From Saccharomonospora piscinae (GTDB lineage Bacteria > Actinomycetota > Actinomycetes > Mycobacteriales > Pseudonocardiaceae), in the NCBI RefSeq assembly GCF_005862235.1, contig NZ_VCEK01000001.1:1-64000 (forward strand): a DNA stretch of 64,000 bases, in the 5' to 3' direction. Position numbers and translations under genes: made by a program. The notes beneath the pieces were generated by a model. That model saw only the letters and a program-made list of their open reading frames with translations. It had not been told where the DNA came from and did no database searches. Below, piece by piece: positions 17,128-25,927 of the stretch (its first letter is position 1; every line of letters starts with the position of its first letter).

Positions 17128-19482
17128 GTGAGCCAGGAGCTTGATTCCGTGGTCGCTGCCAGTTCGAACGCCGGCACGCCGACCCCGGCAGCCGAGGAGG
17201 CCACGAACCCTCCCGGCGCTGCCGTGCGCGCACCGTCGGCGACCCGGCGGGTCAGGGCGCGGCTGGCGCGGCGTATCACGGCGCAGCGTCCCGCGTCGGT
17301 GAAACAGGTGCTGGAACCGCTCGCCGTCATCCACCGCGAACTGCATCCGAGCGCGGACCTGGCGTTGTTGCAGCGTTCGTACGACGTCGCCGAGGAGTTG
17401 CACCGCGAGCAGCGCCGCAAGTCCGGCGATCCCTATATCACCCACCCGCTGGCCGTCGCCACCATCCTGGCGGAGCTGGGAATGGACACCACGACGCTGG
17501 TGGCCGCGCTGCTGCACGACACGGTCGAGGACACCGGGTACTCGGTGGAGCAGCTCACCGACGAGTTCGGTGAGAAGGTGGCCCAACTCGTCGACGGCGT
17601 CACCAAGCTCGACAAGGTCAAGCTCGGCACGGCGGCCGAGGCTGAGACCATTCGCAAGATGGTCATCGCCATGGCGCGTGATCCGAGGGTGCTGGTCATC
17701 AAGCTCGCCGACCGGCTGCACAACATGCGCACCATGCGCTTCCTGCCGCCGGAGAAGCAGGCGCGCAAGGCCAAGGAGACCCTGGAGGTCCTCGCCCCGC
17801 TGGCGCACCGGCTCGGCATGGCGACGGTGAAGTGGGAGCTGGAGGATCTGGCCTTCGCGATCCTGCAGCCGAAGAAGTACGACGAGATCGTGCGGCTGGT
17901 CGCCGATCGCGCGCCGTCGCGGGACACCTACCTGCGCTGGGTGATCGGGGAGCTGACCCGGCAGCTCGACGAGTCCCGCATCGGCGCGAAAGTGGAGGGC
18001 AGGCCCAAGCACTACTACTCCATCCACCAGAAGATGATCGTGCGAGGTCGCGACCTCGACGACATCCACGACCTGGTGGGCGTGCGCATCCTGGTGGAGG
18101 ACGTGCGGGACTGCTACGCGGCCATGGGCGTGGTACACGCTCTGTGGCAACCGATGCCGGGCCGGTTCAAGGACTACGTCGCCCAGCCGCGCTACGGCGT
18201 GTACCAGTCGTTGCACACCACGGTGATCGGGCCGGACGGCAAGCCGCTCGAGGTGCAGATCCGCACCCACGAGATGCACCGCACCGCCGAGTACGGCATC
18301 GCGGCGCACTGGCGTTACAAGGAGACCAAGGGCACCCACCGCGGCAACGCCGTGGACGTCGACGAGATGGCGTGGATGCGCCAGCTGCTCGACTGGCAGC
18401 GGGAGGCCGCCGATCCGGGGGAGTTCCTGGAGTCCCTGCGCTACGACCTGGCGACCCGGGAGATCTTCGTCTTCACCCCCAAGGGCGACGTGATCACGCT
18501 GCCGGTGGGCTCGACGCCGGTGGACTTCGCCTACGCCGTGCACACCGAGGTGGGGCACCGGTGTATCGGGGCCAGGGTCAACGGCAGGCTCGTCGCGCTG
18601 GAACGCAAGCTGGACAACGGCGAGGTCGTCGAGATCTTCACCTCGAAGGCCGAGGGCGCGGGCCCCACGCACGACTGGTTGTCGTTCACCGGCTCGCCGA
18701 AGGCGAAGGCGAAGATCCGGCAGTGGTTCGCCAAGGAGCGCCGCGACGAGGCCATCGAGTCGGGCAAGGAGGCCATCGCCAAGGAGGTCCGTAAGATCGG
18801 GCTGCCACTGCAGCGGCTGGTCTCGGCCGACACGATGGGTTCGGTCGCCAAGGAGCTGCGCCACGCGGACATCAGCTCGCTGTACGCGGCGGTGGGTGAG
18901 CACCAGGTCGGGGCCAAGCACGTGGTGCAGCGTCTCGTCGCGCTCATCGGCGGGGTCGAGGAGGCCGAGGAGGAACTCGCCGAGCGAGCCACCCCGTCCA
19001 CCGTCACCCAGCGCCGGAGCACGGGTGACGTCGGCGTCGTGGTCAGGGGCGGCGACACCGACATCTGGACGAAACTCGCGCGGTGCTGCACTCCCGTACC
19101 CGGTGACGAGATCCTGGGCTTCGTCACGCGCGGTGGTGGCGTGAGCGTGCACCGCACCGACTGCACCAACGCCGACGAGCTGCGCAGGCAACCGGAGCGG
19201 CTGCTGGAGGTCGAGTGGGCCCCCACGGAGTCGTCGGTCTTCCTCGTCGCCATCCAGGTCGAGGCGCTCGACCGGCACCGCCTGCTGTCCGACATCACCA
19301 AGGTGCTCGCCGACGAGCGGGTCAACATCCTGTCGGCGTCGGTGACGACCTCGCGGGACCGGGTCGCCGTCAGCCGGTTCACCTTCGAGATGGGTGACCC
19401 GAAGCACCTCGGTCACGTGCTCAAGGTCGTCCGCAACGTGGAGGGCGTCTACGACGTCTATCGCGTCACGTCGGCGTCCTGA
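17128..19482 (+). CDS. rel: bifunctional (p)ppGpp synthetase/hydrolase Rel
   Basis: Stringent-response enzyme of 784 residues that makes and degrades (p)ppGpp. Domains in order: HD hydrolase with HDTVEDT and [10 protein letters not shown], synthetase with [13 protein letters not shown] and [15 protein letters not shown] ([20 protein letters not shown]), a helical/zinc-finger-like region with [10 protein letters not shown], and a C-terminal ACT domain. The hydrolase motif is intact, so it should be bifunctional. GGAGG lies 5 nt before GTG 17128; the frame also opens at GTG 17122. It stands apart from apt by 120 nt. Confidence 0.96.
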   Translation: MSQELDSVVAASSNAGTPTPAAEEATNPPGAAVRAPSATRRVRARLARRITAQRPASVKQVLEPLAVIHRELHPSADLALLQRSYDVAEELHREQRRKSGDPYITHPLAVATILAELGMDTTTLVAALLHDTVEDTGYSVEQLTDEFGEKVAQLVDGVTKLDKVKLGTAAEAETIRKMVIAMARDPRVLVIKLADRLHNMRTMRFLPPEKQARKAKETLEVLAPLAHRLGMATVKWELEDLAFAILQPKKYDEIVRLVADRAPSRDTYLRWVIGELTRQLDESRIGAKVEGRPKHYYSIHQKMIVRGRDLDDIHDLVGVRILVEDVRDCYAAMGVVHALWQPMPGRFKDYVAQPRYGVYQSLHTTVIGPDGKPLEVQIRTHEMHRTAEYGIAAHWRYKETKGTHRGNAVDVDEMAWMRQLLDWQREAADPGEFLESLRYDLATREIFVFTPKGDVITLPVGSTPVDFAYAVHTEVGHRCIGARVNGRLVALERKLDNGEVVEIFTSKAEGAGPTHDWLSFTGSPKAKAKIRQWFAKERRDEAIESGKEAIAKEVRKIGLPLQRLVSADTMGSVAKELRHADISSLYAAVGEHQVGAKHVVQRLVALIGGVEEAEEELAERATPSTVTQRRSTGDVGVVVRGGDTDIWTKLARCCTPVPGDEILGFVTRGGGVSVHRTDCTNADELRRQPERLLEVEWAPTESSVFLVAIQVEALDRHRLLSDITKVLADERVNILSASVTTSRDRVAVSRFTFEMGDPKHLGHVLKVVRNVEGVYDVYRVTSAS

Positions 19483-19499
19483 CGCCAGACCGCGCACCG

Positions 19500-19505
19500 T
19501 ACTGT
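19500..19505 (+). promoter_or_regulatory. -10 element, probable leaderless start of the hydratase homologue
   Basis: TACTGT matches the actinobacterial TANNNT -10 and ends 7 nt before ATG 19513, with no Shine-Dalgarno in between. This suggests a leaderless mRNA. Confidence 0.45.
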
Positions 19506-19512
19506 GTCGATC

Positions 19513-20286
19513 ATGTACGACGGGATCGATCTCCGGGTCGACGGCGAGATCGCGACGGTGACGCTGGACCGCCCCGGCAAGATGAACGCCATCAGCCACG
19601 CCATGTGGTCGGCGGTCCCGGAACTGGTCGCGGCCGTGGACGCCGACCCGGCGGTGAAGGTCCTGCTCCTGACGGGGCAGGGCGGGCATTTCTCCGCCGG
19701 TGCCGACATCGGGGAGTTCCGCGACCTGCGGTCGACGGCCGAGGGCGCGGCGACCTACGACCGGGCGGTCACGGCGGCCGTGCGGGCGCTGACGGACCTG
19801 AGCAAGCCGAGCATCGCGATGATCCGGGGAAACTGCATCGGCGGCGGCTGCCAGTTGGCGGTGGCCTGCGACCTGCGATTCGCGGCCGAGGGAGCGCGGT
19901 TCGGCATCACTCCGGCCAAGCTCGGGATCGTCTACGACTTCACGTCGACCCGGCAGCTCGTGGCGCTGGTCGGTCCCGCCCACGCGCGGTACCTGCTGCT
20001 GTCCGCGCAGTGGGTGGACGCGGCCCGCGCCCGCGAGATGGGACTGGTCAACGAGGTCGTCGACCCCGATGCGCTGGACGAGACGACGGCCGGGTTCGCC
20101 CGCACACTCTGCTCGCGATCGCAGACGTCAGTGCGCGGGATGAACGAGATCATCGGCCGGATCCTGGCGGGCCAGCGCGAGTCGGACGCGGAGGTGGAGC
20201 GTATCCGCACCGAGGCGGTGCGCAGCGCCGACTACGCGGAGGGCGTGGCGGCCTTCCTGGACCGCCGCCCGCCGAACTTCACCTGA
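19513..20286 (+). CDS. enoyl-CoA hydratase/isomerase family protein lacking both catalytic Glu
   Basis: Crotonase-fold protein of 257 residues. The oxyanion-hole segments are present (GGHFSAGADIGEF at 58-69 and GNCIGGGC at 106-113). The two glutamates used by classical enoyl-CoA hydratases are absent: the GGGCEL position is GGGCQL (Gln114), and the usual FGxPE motif reads FGITP (Pro134). It may therefore be a crotonase with another reaction (decarboxylase, isomerase, thioesterase), or inactive. Start chosen at ATG 19513 because of the close -10 element; the frame opens at GTG 19504. A 21-bp repeat array starts 4 nt after its stop. Confidence 0.85.
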   Translation: MYDGIDLRVDGEIATVTLDRPGKMNAISHAMWSAVPELVAAVDADPAVKVLLLTGQGGHFSAGADIGEFRDLRSTAEGAATYDRAVTAAVRALTDLSKPSIAMIRGNCIGGGCQLAVACDLRFAAEGARFGITPAKLGIVYDFTSTRQLVALVGPAHARYLLLSAQWVDAARAREMGLVNEVVDPDALDETTAGFARTLCSRSQTSVRGMNEIIGRILAGQRESDAEVERIRTEAVRSADYAEGVAAFLDRRPPNFT

Positions 20287-20290
20287 CGCC

Positions 20291-20349
20291 GTGTCCGCAA
20301 GCTGGGTAGCCGTGTCCGCAGTTCGTGTCGCCGTGTCCGCAGTTCGGGA
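20291..20349 (+). repeat. 21-bp tandem repeat array, locus 3
   Basis: Three units with core GTGTCCGCA at 20291, 20312 and 20333, spaced exactly 21 bp. The first begins 4 nt after the stop of the crotonase-family gene and is oriented with it. The array ends just before the operator/promoter of the VapBC-like pair. Confidence 0.9.
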
Positions 20350-20356
20350 CCGGTCA

Positions 20357-20382
20357 GCAAGCATTGGTTATACAATGCTTGC
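20357..20382. promoter_or_regulatory. operator and -10 of the VapBC-like module
   Basis: Perfect 10-bp inverted repeat, GCAAGCATTG (20357-20366) and CAATGCTTGC (20373-20382) around a GTTATA spacer, directly abutting the antitoxin ATG at 20383. TACAAT at 20371-20376 fits a -10 six nt before the ATG, so the message would be leaderless and the antitoxin-toxin complex would block the promoter. Confidence 0.75.
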
Positions 20383-20619
20383 ATGTCGACCATTCACGTC
20401 CGAGACGTCTCCGACGACACCCTCACCACACTGAAGGTCCGGGCCGCTCGCCAGGGCCAGTCGCTGCAAGCCTTCGTGCGAGGGCTGCTGGAGTCAGAGG
20501 CCAGGATGCTGACCCCCGAGGAAGCCGCGGGTCGAGCCCGGCAATTGGCTGCGCGCGGGAGAGTCACTGCAGACGACGTGGTCGCCGCTGCGGCAGAGGC
20601 CCGCGAGAGCCGCGAGTGA
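20383..20619 (+). CDS. FitA/VapB-like ribbon-helix-helix antitoxin
   Basis: Small antitoxin of 78 residues. The N-terminus MSTIHVRDVSDDTLTTLKVR with GQSLQAFVRGLLE is the ribbon-helix-helix pattern of FitA/VapB proteins that pair with PIN toxins. The C-terminal part (after residue 40) is helical and charged, expected to wrap the toxin. It starts with no leader directly after a perfect palindrome. Its stop overlaps the toxin GTG by 3 nt. Confidence 0.85.
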   Translation: MSTIHVRDVSDDTLTTLKVRAARQGQSLQAFVRGLLESEARMLTPEEAAGRARQLAARGRVTADDVVAAAAEARESRE

Positions 20620-21008
20620 TCGTAATTGATGCGTCCGCGTTGGTGGAGTTCCTGGTGGGCAGGGACACCGTCGGGGACACACTGCGCACCGACCTAGCGC
20701 GAAGTTCCTGGGCGGCACCGCACGCAGTCGATCTGGAGTGCGTGTCGACTCTCCGGGGCCTTGTGCGAGGGAAAAAGATCTCGGCAAATGAAGCGGAAGA
20801 CGCTATTGAACTGCTCAGCGCTCTCCTGATCCGCCGGTTTGACCATGTGCCCCTTCTGCCCCGGATCTGGGAACTACGCCACAACATGTGGCCCTACGAC
20901 GCGGCGTACGTCGCGCTGGCCGAGCTGCTCACCGTCGAGCTGGTCACCATCGACGCCAAGGTCGAGCGAGTGCCGGGGCTGCGATGCTCGGTACGCACCG
21001 TCCGGTAG
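20616..21008 (+). CDS. vapC: PIN-domain ribonuclease toxin, VapC family
   Basis: Predicted Mg-dependent RNase toxin of 130 residues. The four acidic active-site residues fall where expected: Asp5 (VIVIDAS), Glu41 (DLECVS), Asp95 (PYDAAYVALAE) and Asp113 (VTIDAK). The module is therefore likely functional. GTG 20616 overlaps the antitoxin stop (GTGA), giving coupled translation. The RNA target cannot be inferred. It ends 11 nt before the convergent aminotransferase gene. Confidence 0.88.
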   Translation: MIVIDASALVEFLVGRDTVGDTLRTDLARSSWAAPHAVDLECVSTLRGLVRGKKISANEAEDAIELLSALLIRRFDHVPLLPRIWELRHNMWPYDAAYVALAELLTVELVTIDAKVERVPGLRCSVRTVR

Positions 21009-21019
21009 CACCCGGCGGC

Positions 21020-21787
21020 TCACAGCGGGTGCTCCGGTATCGCCTCGTAGGCCTCCCGCAGCGGCGCGAGAGCGTCGGAGTGGCCGGGCAGAAGCAGGTC
21101 GTCGATGCCCGTGACCGGCCGGAGCAACGTCACCGCGTTGCACACGAACGCCGCCGTGAACCCGCCGACCTCGGCGAGCGGGACGGGGCGGTGGGTCACG
21201 GGCACCGCCCGCCGCCGCAGCGCGCGGGTCAGCAGCCGACCGGTCGTCCCGGTCAGTGCCGGCCCCTGCGGCCACACCACGCCGCCCCCGGCGTCGAGCA
21301 GCCCGACGGTGCCCACCGACGTCTCGGCCACGTGGCCGCCGGAGGTGACGAACAGCGCGTCGTCGAACCCCGCCTCACGCGCGGTGCGAGCGTGGTAGTG
21401 CTGCGCGAACGTGCCGACGTGCTTGAGGTCCGGCAACGCGCGTTCGGTGTGGACGGTCCGCAGCCGCATCGGACGGCCCGGCTCGGGTGCCGCGCGCAGG
21501 GTGACGAGCACGTCGGGCTCCCGGACGGTGGGGGCGCCGACGAGCGACACTCTCGCGACCACCGTGCCGCGTCCCGGCACGGCGCGGCGAAGGCACTCGC
21601 GCACGAACTCGCCGTCGAGGCCGGTGCCGAACACCCTCCGGTTGCCGTCGGCCAGGCGCTCCAGGTGGGCGTCGAGACCCCGCGTCCGCCCTTCGGTCAC
21701 CCGCAGGGTCGTGAAGTGGCCGTAGTTGGCGACGGCGACGGCGGCGAGCTGCTCCGCCGTCGCCGTCCGCCCGTTGAGCTGGGCCAC
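21020..21787 (-). CDS. class IV (fold IV) PLP-dependent aminotransferase family protein
   Basis: PLP enzyme of 255 residues related to 4-amino-4-deoxychorismate lyase and branched-chain/D-amino acid aminotransferases. The likely PLP lysine is in LPDLKHVGTFAQ, followed by the family segment FDDALFVTSGGHVAETS and a phosphate-binding TGTTGRLL near residue 190. Short length fits the aminodeoxychorismate-lyase-like group, but the substrate is uncertain. It is convergent with vapC (11 nt apart) and 11 nt downstream of the cyclophilin gene on the same strand, so those two may be co-transcribed. Confidence 0.82.
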   Translation of the reverse strand: MAQLNGRTATAEQLAAVAVANYGHFTTLRVTEGRTRGLDAHLERLADGNRRVFGTGLDGEFVRECLRRAVPGRGTVVARVSLVGAPTVREPDVLVTLRAAPEPGRPMRLRTVHTERALPDLKHVGTFAQHYHARTAREAGFDDALFVTSGGHVAETSVGTVGLLDAGGGVVWPQGPALTGTTGRLLTRALRRRAVPVTHRPVPLAEVGGFTAAFVCNAVTLLRPVTGIDDLLLPGHSDALAPLREAYEAIPEHPL

Positions 21788-21798
21788 CGACGCGGGAC

Positions 21799-22674
21799 TC
21801 AGGCGTCCACGGTCACGTCGGTGAACGTCACCTCGGTGTTGGGCTTGCCGCCGCCGGGGCTCGGGTCGAAGCTGCCGTCGTGGCCCGCGCGGGCGATCTC
21901 GTCGATCACCTCGAGTCCGGCGTCGTCGATCGTGCCGAACACCGTGTAGTCCGGGGGCAGCGGCGCCTCACCGAACACCATGAAGAACTGGCTGCCGTTG
22001 GTGTCGGGACCGCTGTTGGCCATCGCGAGAACACCCCGGCCGTAGGTCAGCGAGTCGAACGTCTCGTCGGCGAAGCTGTAGCCGGGGCCCCCGGTTCCGC
22101 TGCCCGTCGGGTCGCCGCACTGCAGCATCTGCAGCCCCTGGGTGCCGATGCGGTGGCAGCCGGTGTCGGTGTAGTAGCCCTCCTGCGCGAGGTGGACGAA
22201 GCTGTTCACCGTGCACGGTGCCAGTGCCCGGTCGAGGTCGAGGCCGATGTCACCGGCTTCGCTGTGCAGCGTCACCTTGGCCGTGCCCTCCGAGGACACG
22301 TTCTCGCCGTCCGGCGCGGGCACCTCCTTGGCCGCCTCCCCGGACTCGGGGTATTCGCACGTGGTCGGGTTGGGCAACGGTTCCGGCCGGGACGCGGGCT
22401 CCACCCGCTCCGTGGGAATCTGCACGTCCTCCTGCGGGGCCGACGGCGGCCCAGAGGCCGACGCCGACGAATCGGCCGCGGAATCGCTGCCGTCCGCGGT
22501 GCTGTCGTCGCCGCGTGTGGCCAGGATCACCACGAGCCCGGCGACGACGACCACGGCACCTACCGTGACGCCCACCCCGACGATCCGGCGTCGCTTGGCC
22601 TGTTCGCTGCGACGGGCGAGCTGTCGTTCGAGCTTGCGTTTCGCGGCCTCGCGGCGCTGCTGGTTGGTCGCCAC
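21799..22674 (-). CDS. membrane-anchored cyclophilin-type peptidyl-prolyl isomerase
   Basis: Prolyl isomerase of 291 residues. A basic, coiled cytoplasmic N-terminus (RREAAKRKLERQLARRSEQ) precedes one membrane helix at about residues 30-50 and a Ser/Asp/Ala linker. The cyclophilin domain from about residue 130 contains CHRIGTQGLQ, CGDPTGSGTGGPGY, LAMANSGPDTNGSQFFMVF and a DYTVFGTI end. The domain should lie outside the membrane and help fold exported proteins. A cyclophilin in this position near rel and an MBL hydrolase is the common actinobacterial order. Confidence 0.92.
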   Translation of the reverse strand: MATNQQRREAAKRKLERQLARRSEQAKRRRIVGVGVTVGAVVVVAGLVVILATRGDDSTADGSDSAADSSASASGPPSAPQEDVQIPTERVEPASRPEPLPNPTTCEYPESGEAAKEVPAPDGENVSSEGTAKVTLHSEAGDIGLDLDRALAPCTVNSFVHLAQEGYYTDTGCHRIGTQGLQMLQCGDPTGSGTGGPGYSFADETFDSLTYGRGVLAMANSGPDTNGSQFFMVFGEAPLPPDYTVFGTIDDAGLEVIDEIARAGHDGSFDPSPGGGKPNTEVTFTDVTVDA

Positions 22675-22831
22675 CTGCCCTCCTTGGGTCCTCTCGGCGC
22701 ACCCGCTGCGGGTGGCGGCAGTCTATGGGCACTGTCTGTGAGGAGGCTGTGTAGGGGCGGTGTTGGGCGGTCACAGCGGTCGGCGCGGGACGGCTAAGGT
22801 GTCAGCGATCCCAGAACCGGAGGTGTCCGCC

Positions 22832-23506
22832 GTGCTCGTCGTCGGGTTCCCGGCCGGCGTGTTCCAGGCGAACTGCTACCTGATCGCCACCGGTGAGGGC
22901 CGGGAGTGTGTCGTCGTCGATCCAGGTCAGGACGCCGAGTCCGCCGTCGCCGCCGCCCTGCGGGAGCGTTCGCTGACCCCCGTGGCGGTCCTGGCCACAC
23001 ACGGGCATGTCGACCACGTGGCCTCGGCGGCGGCCGTCGCCGACGCCCACGGCGTGCCGTGCTACATCCGGCCGGAGGATCGCCACCTGCTGGCCGATCC
23101 GCTCGCGGGCCTCGGCCCCGAGCTGGCGGACGTCGCGGGGCCGCTCGCGCCGATCGAACCCGCCGCCGTGGTGCCGCTGACCGCGCCCGTGCTCGACCTC
23201 GCCGGGTTGCGAATCGAGGTCGAGCACACCCCGGGCCACACGCCGGGCTCCGTCGTCTTCCGGCTGCGCAGCGACGAGGGCGGTGTTCTCGCGCTGACCG
23301 GCGACACCCTCTTCGCCGGGTCCGTCGGCCGGACCGACCTGCCGGGCGGCGATCCGGCCGCGCTCGCGCGGTCCCTGCGGGGGCTGCTGCGCCTCCCGGA
23401 CCACACGGTCGTGCTGCCCGGGCACGGCGGGGCGACCACGCTCGGCCGCGAGCGAGCGGCCAACCCCTTTCTCACCGCCGAGACCGACAGCGAGGACGTG
23501 TCATGA
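22832..23506 (+). CDS. MBL-fold metallo-hydrolase (glyoxalase II-like)
   Basis: Zn-dependent hydrolase of 224 residues resembling the YcbL/glyoxalase II group. Metal ligands are visible in THGHVDHV, HTPGHTPGS, TGDTLFAGSVGR and the C-terminal LPGHGG. The natural substrate, a thioester or other ester, is unknown. I chose GTG 22832, 8 nt after GGAGG (22819-22823); an upstream GTG at 22799 would add 11 residues. A TAAGGT -10-like hexamer is at 22795-22800. In many actinobacteria hisS follows this gene; here it is replaced by a small membrane protein gene overlapping by 4 nt. Confidence 0.9.
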   Translation: MLVVGFPAGVFQANCYLIATGEGRECVVVDPGQDAESAVAAALRERSLTPVAVLATHGHVDHVASAAAVADAHGVPCYIRPEDRHLLADPLAGLGPELADVAGPLAPIEPAAVVPLTAPVLDLAGLRIEVEHTPGHTPGSVVFRLRSDEGGVLALTGDTLFAGSVGRTDLPGGDPAALARSLRGLLRLPDHTVVLPGHGGATTLGRERAANPFLTAETDSEDVS

Positions 23507-24171
23507 CCGAACCCGAGCCCGAGGGCGTCACTCCGGCCCGCGAACCCGACCGCATCGCGCTGTCCGGCGACGATCCCGCCGCGCGCCGGAAGCGGACGAT
23601 CTCCGGGCTGATCGCGGTGGTGCTGCTCGCGGCGGCGTTCGGCGGGCTCGCGGGCCTGCTGGGCGGGCAGGTGGCGGGGCTGGTCGTGGCCGCGGTCGTC
23701 GCGGTGCCGCTGCTGGTGCTGGTGCTGTCCACCGCGCGCCGCCGCCTGTGGTTGGAGGGCACCGAGGTCGTCGTGCGCACCTGGGGGACGCGCAGGGTGG
23801 ACCTGGTGACGGCCTCCCGGGTCGACCTGCTGCTCACCGACGTGCGTGGCGCCAGGACCGTGAGCCTGCTCGTCGGCGCGGAGCGGGGTCCGGCCGTGAA
23901 GATCGACCTGGCGGTCTACGCCGGAACCGGTGGCCGCGAGCTGGGCATTCTGGCGCTGCGGCGGCTGGCCGACGCGGTGGTGAACAACCTGAACTCCGGG
24001 GGCGTGGTCTTCTCCGAGCTGCTCGTGGCGCAGTTGCGTGCCGAGGCGCGGGGCGATGCCGCCGCCGCCCGCCCGCTCTACCGGCTGGCGTCGGCGGCGC
24101 CGTCGGCCAAGCTCGCCCAGCGTTTCAGCATGGAGGCCGTCAGCCGGTTCGTGGCGACTCTGGACGGCTGA
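23503..24171 (+). CDS. membrane protein of unknown function with two N-terminal helices
   Basis: Hypothetical protein of 222 residues. Two adjacent hydrophobic segments (about residues 33-50 and 54-72) precede a soluble beta-rich domain starting RRRLWLEGTEVVVRTWGTRRVDL, which resembles PH-like domains in layout. I recognise no catalytic motif. It overlaps the MBL gene as ATGA, so it is co-translated, and its 3' end overlaps the convergent YibE/F gene by 32 nt. The C-terminal third is helical (LASAAPSAKLAQRF). Confidence 0.7.
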   Translation: MTEPEPEGVTPAREPDRIALSGDDPAARRKRTISGLIAVVLLAAAFGGLAGLLGGQVAGLVVAAVVAVPLLVLVLSTARRRLWLEGTEVVVRTWGTRRVDLVTASRVDLLLTDVRGARTVSLLVGAERGPAVKIDLAVYAGTGGRELGILALRRLADAVVNNLNSGGVVFSELLVAQLRAEARGDAAAARPLYRLASAAPSAKLAQRFSMEAVSRFVATLDG

Positions 24172-25600
24172 GCGCCGCATCGCCTGGCACGTCGTCGCGG
24201 ATGGCGATGAGGGCGGCCAGCACCGTCGTGAGCGGGACCGCCGCCACGATGCCGATGCTGCCGGTCAGCGTGCGCACGATCTCCGACGCGATGTCCTGGG
24301 ACTGCAGGATCGGCGAGAGCCCCACGTCCGCCAGCGACGACAGCAGCAGCAGGGGCAGCGCCGCGCCCACGTAGGCCAGGACGAGTGTGTTGACCGCCGA
24401 GCCCACGTGGTCGCGACCGATCCGCAGCGCCGCCGTGTACAGGCCCCGCCAGCCCAGTGACGGGTTGGCGCGCCGGAGCTCCCACACGGCGCTGGCCTGG
24501 GTGACGGTGACGTCGTCGAGCACTCCGAGCGCACCGATCACCACCCCGGCCAGGAGCAGGCCGCGCGCGTCGACGCCCTCGCCCAGCGTCCCGATGAGGT
24601 CGCTGGTGTCGCCGCCGAGCCCGGTGAGGTTCGCGGCGGCCGAGAACACCGCCGACAGCACCCCGATCAGCGCGAGACTCGTCATCGTGCCCAGTACCGC
24701 GACCGAGGTCCGCGCCGAGAAGCCGTGCGTCGTGTACAGCGTGACGAACATGATCAGACCCGCGCCGGCGATGGCGACCAGCAGTGGATCGCGCCCCGCG
24801 AGGATGGCGGGAAGCAGGAACAACACGATGATCGCGAAGCTCACGCCCAGCGAGACCAGCGATGCGAGACCCTGCCACCGGCCCAGCAGCAACACCGCGA
24901 AGACGAACAACGCACCGAGCGCGAGTAGTGGCACTCCTCGCTGGAAGTCCCGGAGCTGGTAGGACGCCGGGTTCGAGGCGTCGGCGCCGCTGAAGGACAA
25001 CACCACCTCGTCGCCGACCGCGAAGCGCGGTGTGCTCGGTTCCAGCGGCACGGTCTTGGTGATCGCGGTACCGGCGGCGGGGCCCTCGTCGAGCATCACC
25101 TCCACGGCCAGGCACTCATCGGCACCGGGCGCGGGCGTGCCGACCTGCACCTGCCCTGGCGCCAGGCAGGGACCGGCGGTCGCGGCCGTCACCACGCCGT
25201 CGACGGGCGTGCCGACCGACCGCTGAGCCCGCTCGTCCTCGCCGCCCCACGGATAGAGCACGCCCACCGCCACCAGCGCCGCCGCCGCGACCGGTGCCAG
25301 GAGCAGGAGCAGCATCCGCCGCACCCGCCGCGACGACGGGGGGACCGGCCCGTGCCCGTGCCCGTGGCCGTGGCCGGGTTCGGGCACGGCCACGGGCGGG
25401 GTGTCGGCGTCCGCGTCGTCGCGGGTGCGCGGGCGTGACATGTCACCCGTGCGTTCGCGCGCCGTCCCCGCCGCGGGCGGCGGCGCGGTACGGCGGCGCG
25501 GTGGTTCCCGCCTGGGCGCGGGTGGTCCCGCGGGATCGGGCCGCGCACGCCGGATCCGGGGCAGCGGCGCGGTCGGGTCGTCGGGATAGTCGGATGCCAC
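24140..25600 (-). CDS. YibE/F family membrane protein
   Basis: Multi-spanning membrane protein of 486 residues. The first about 85 residues are a Pro/Arg-rich cytoplasmic leader ending in a Gly-His-rich run. One helix (about 93-115) is followed by an extracytoplasmic domain and about seven C-terminal helices with YTTHGFSARTSVAVLGT, LIGVLSAVFS, and GALGVLDDVTVTQAS, all typical of YibE/F. The function of the family is unproven. Its end overlaps the plus-strand gene ending at 24171. Start ATG 25600; no close partner upstream. Confidence 0.85.
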   Translation of the reverse strand: MASDYPDDPTAPLPRIRRARPDPAGPPAPRREPPRRRTAPPPAAGTARERTGDMSRPRTRDDADADTPPVAVPEPGHGHGHGHGPVPPSSRRVRRMLLLLLAPVAAAALVAVGVLYPWGGEDERAQRSVGTPVDGVVTAATAGPCLAPGQVQVGTPAPGADECLAVEVMLDEGPAAGTAITKTVPLEPSTPRFAVGDEVVLSFSGADASNPASYQLRDFQRGVPLLALGALFVFAVLLLGRWQGLASLVSLGVSFAIIVLFLLPAILAGRDPLLVAIAGAGLIMFVTLYTTHGFSARTSVAVLGTMTSLALIGVLSAVFSAAANLTGLGGDTSDLIGTLGEGVDARGLLLAGVVIGALGVLDDVTVTQASAVWELRRANPSLGWRGLYTAALRIGRDHVGSAVNTLVLAYVGAALPLLLLSSLADVGLSPILQSQDIASEIVRTLTGSIGIVAAVPLTTVLAALIAIRDDVPGDAALSRPESPRTG

Positions 25601-25927
25601 CCGGACATCTTCCCCGCACCGTTACCGCGACACAGCACAGGTCGGGATCGTCGCGAACGGTGGGCGCATCCGGGGGAACCGACGGCCTTCCCCTCACGTC
25701 ACAGGGTGCGAGAACGTGTCAGCGGCGGCGTGTCGAGCACCGACGCCCGTTCCGCACGTCCGGCTGGGGGTCGGACGTGGGAGACGGACGCCGACACGCC
25801 GCCCCGTTCTCGCCTCCCGCGGTGTGTCCCGCGACCGTTGTTCCGGCCGTCGAAACGCTGTCGTTGCGCGCCGACGGGCCCGGGGGGAAGCTGCCCCCCG
25901 GGGGAACAACAGGGAAAGGACCCGACT
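25601..25927. other. 327-nt divergent intergenic region (YibE/F and TPP enzyme)
   Basis: No gene supported here. It must hold promoters for both divergent genes. A 9-bp GC-only hairpin is at 25879-25902, close to the TPP enzyme start, and GGAAAGGA is just before GTG 25928. I saw no clear -35/-10 pair. Confidence 0.6.
25879..25902 (+). promoter_or_regulatory. GC-only 9-bp hairpin in the TPP enzyme leader
   Basis: Arms CCCGGGGGG (25879-25887) and CCCCCCGGG (25894-25902) around AAGCTG. It ends 25 nt before GTG 25928 and has no T-tract. It may act as a translational or attenuation control, or only a stable 5' UTR element. Confidence 0.5.

Noticed and set aside
15982-19983. A 1333-codon minus-strand open frame across secF, apt, rel and the crotonase gene
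   Set aside because: It crosses four well-supported plus-strand genes, has low-complexity composition and no start context.
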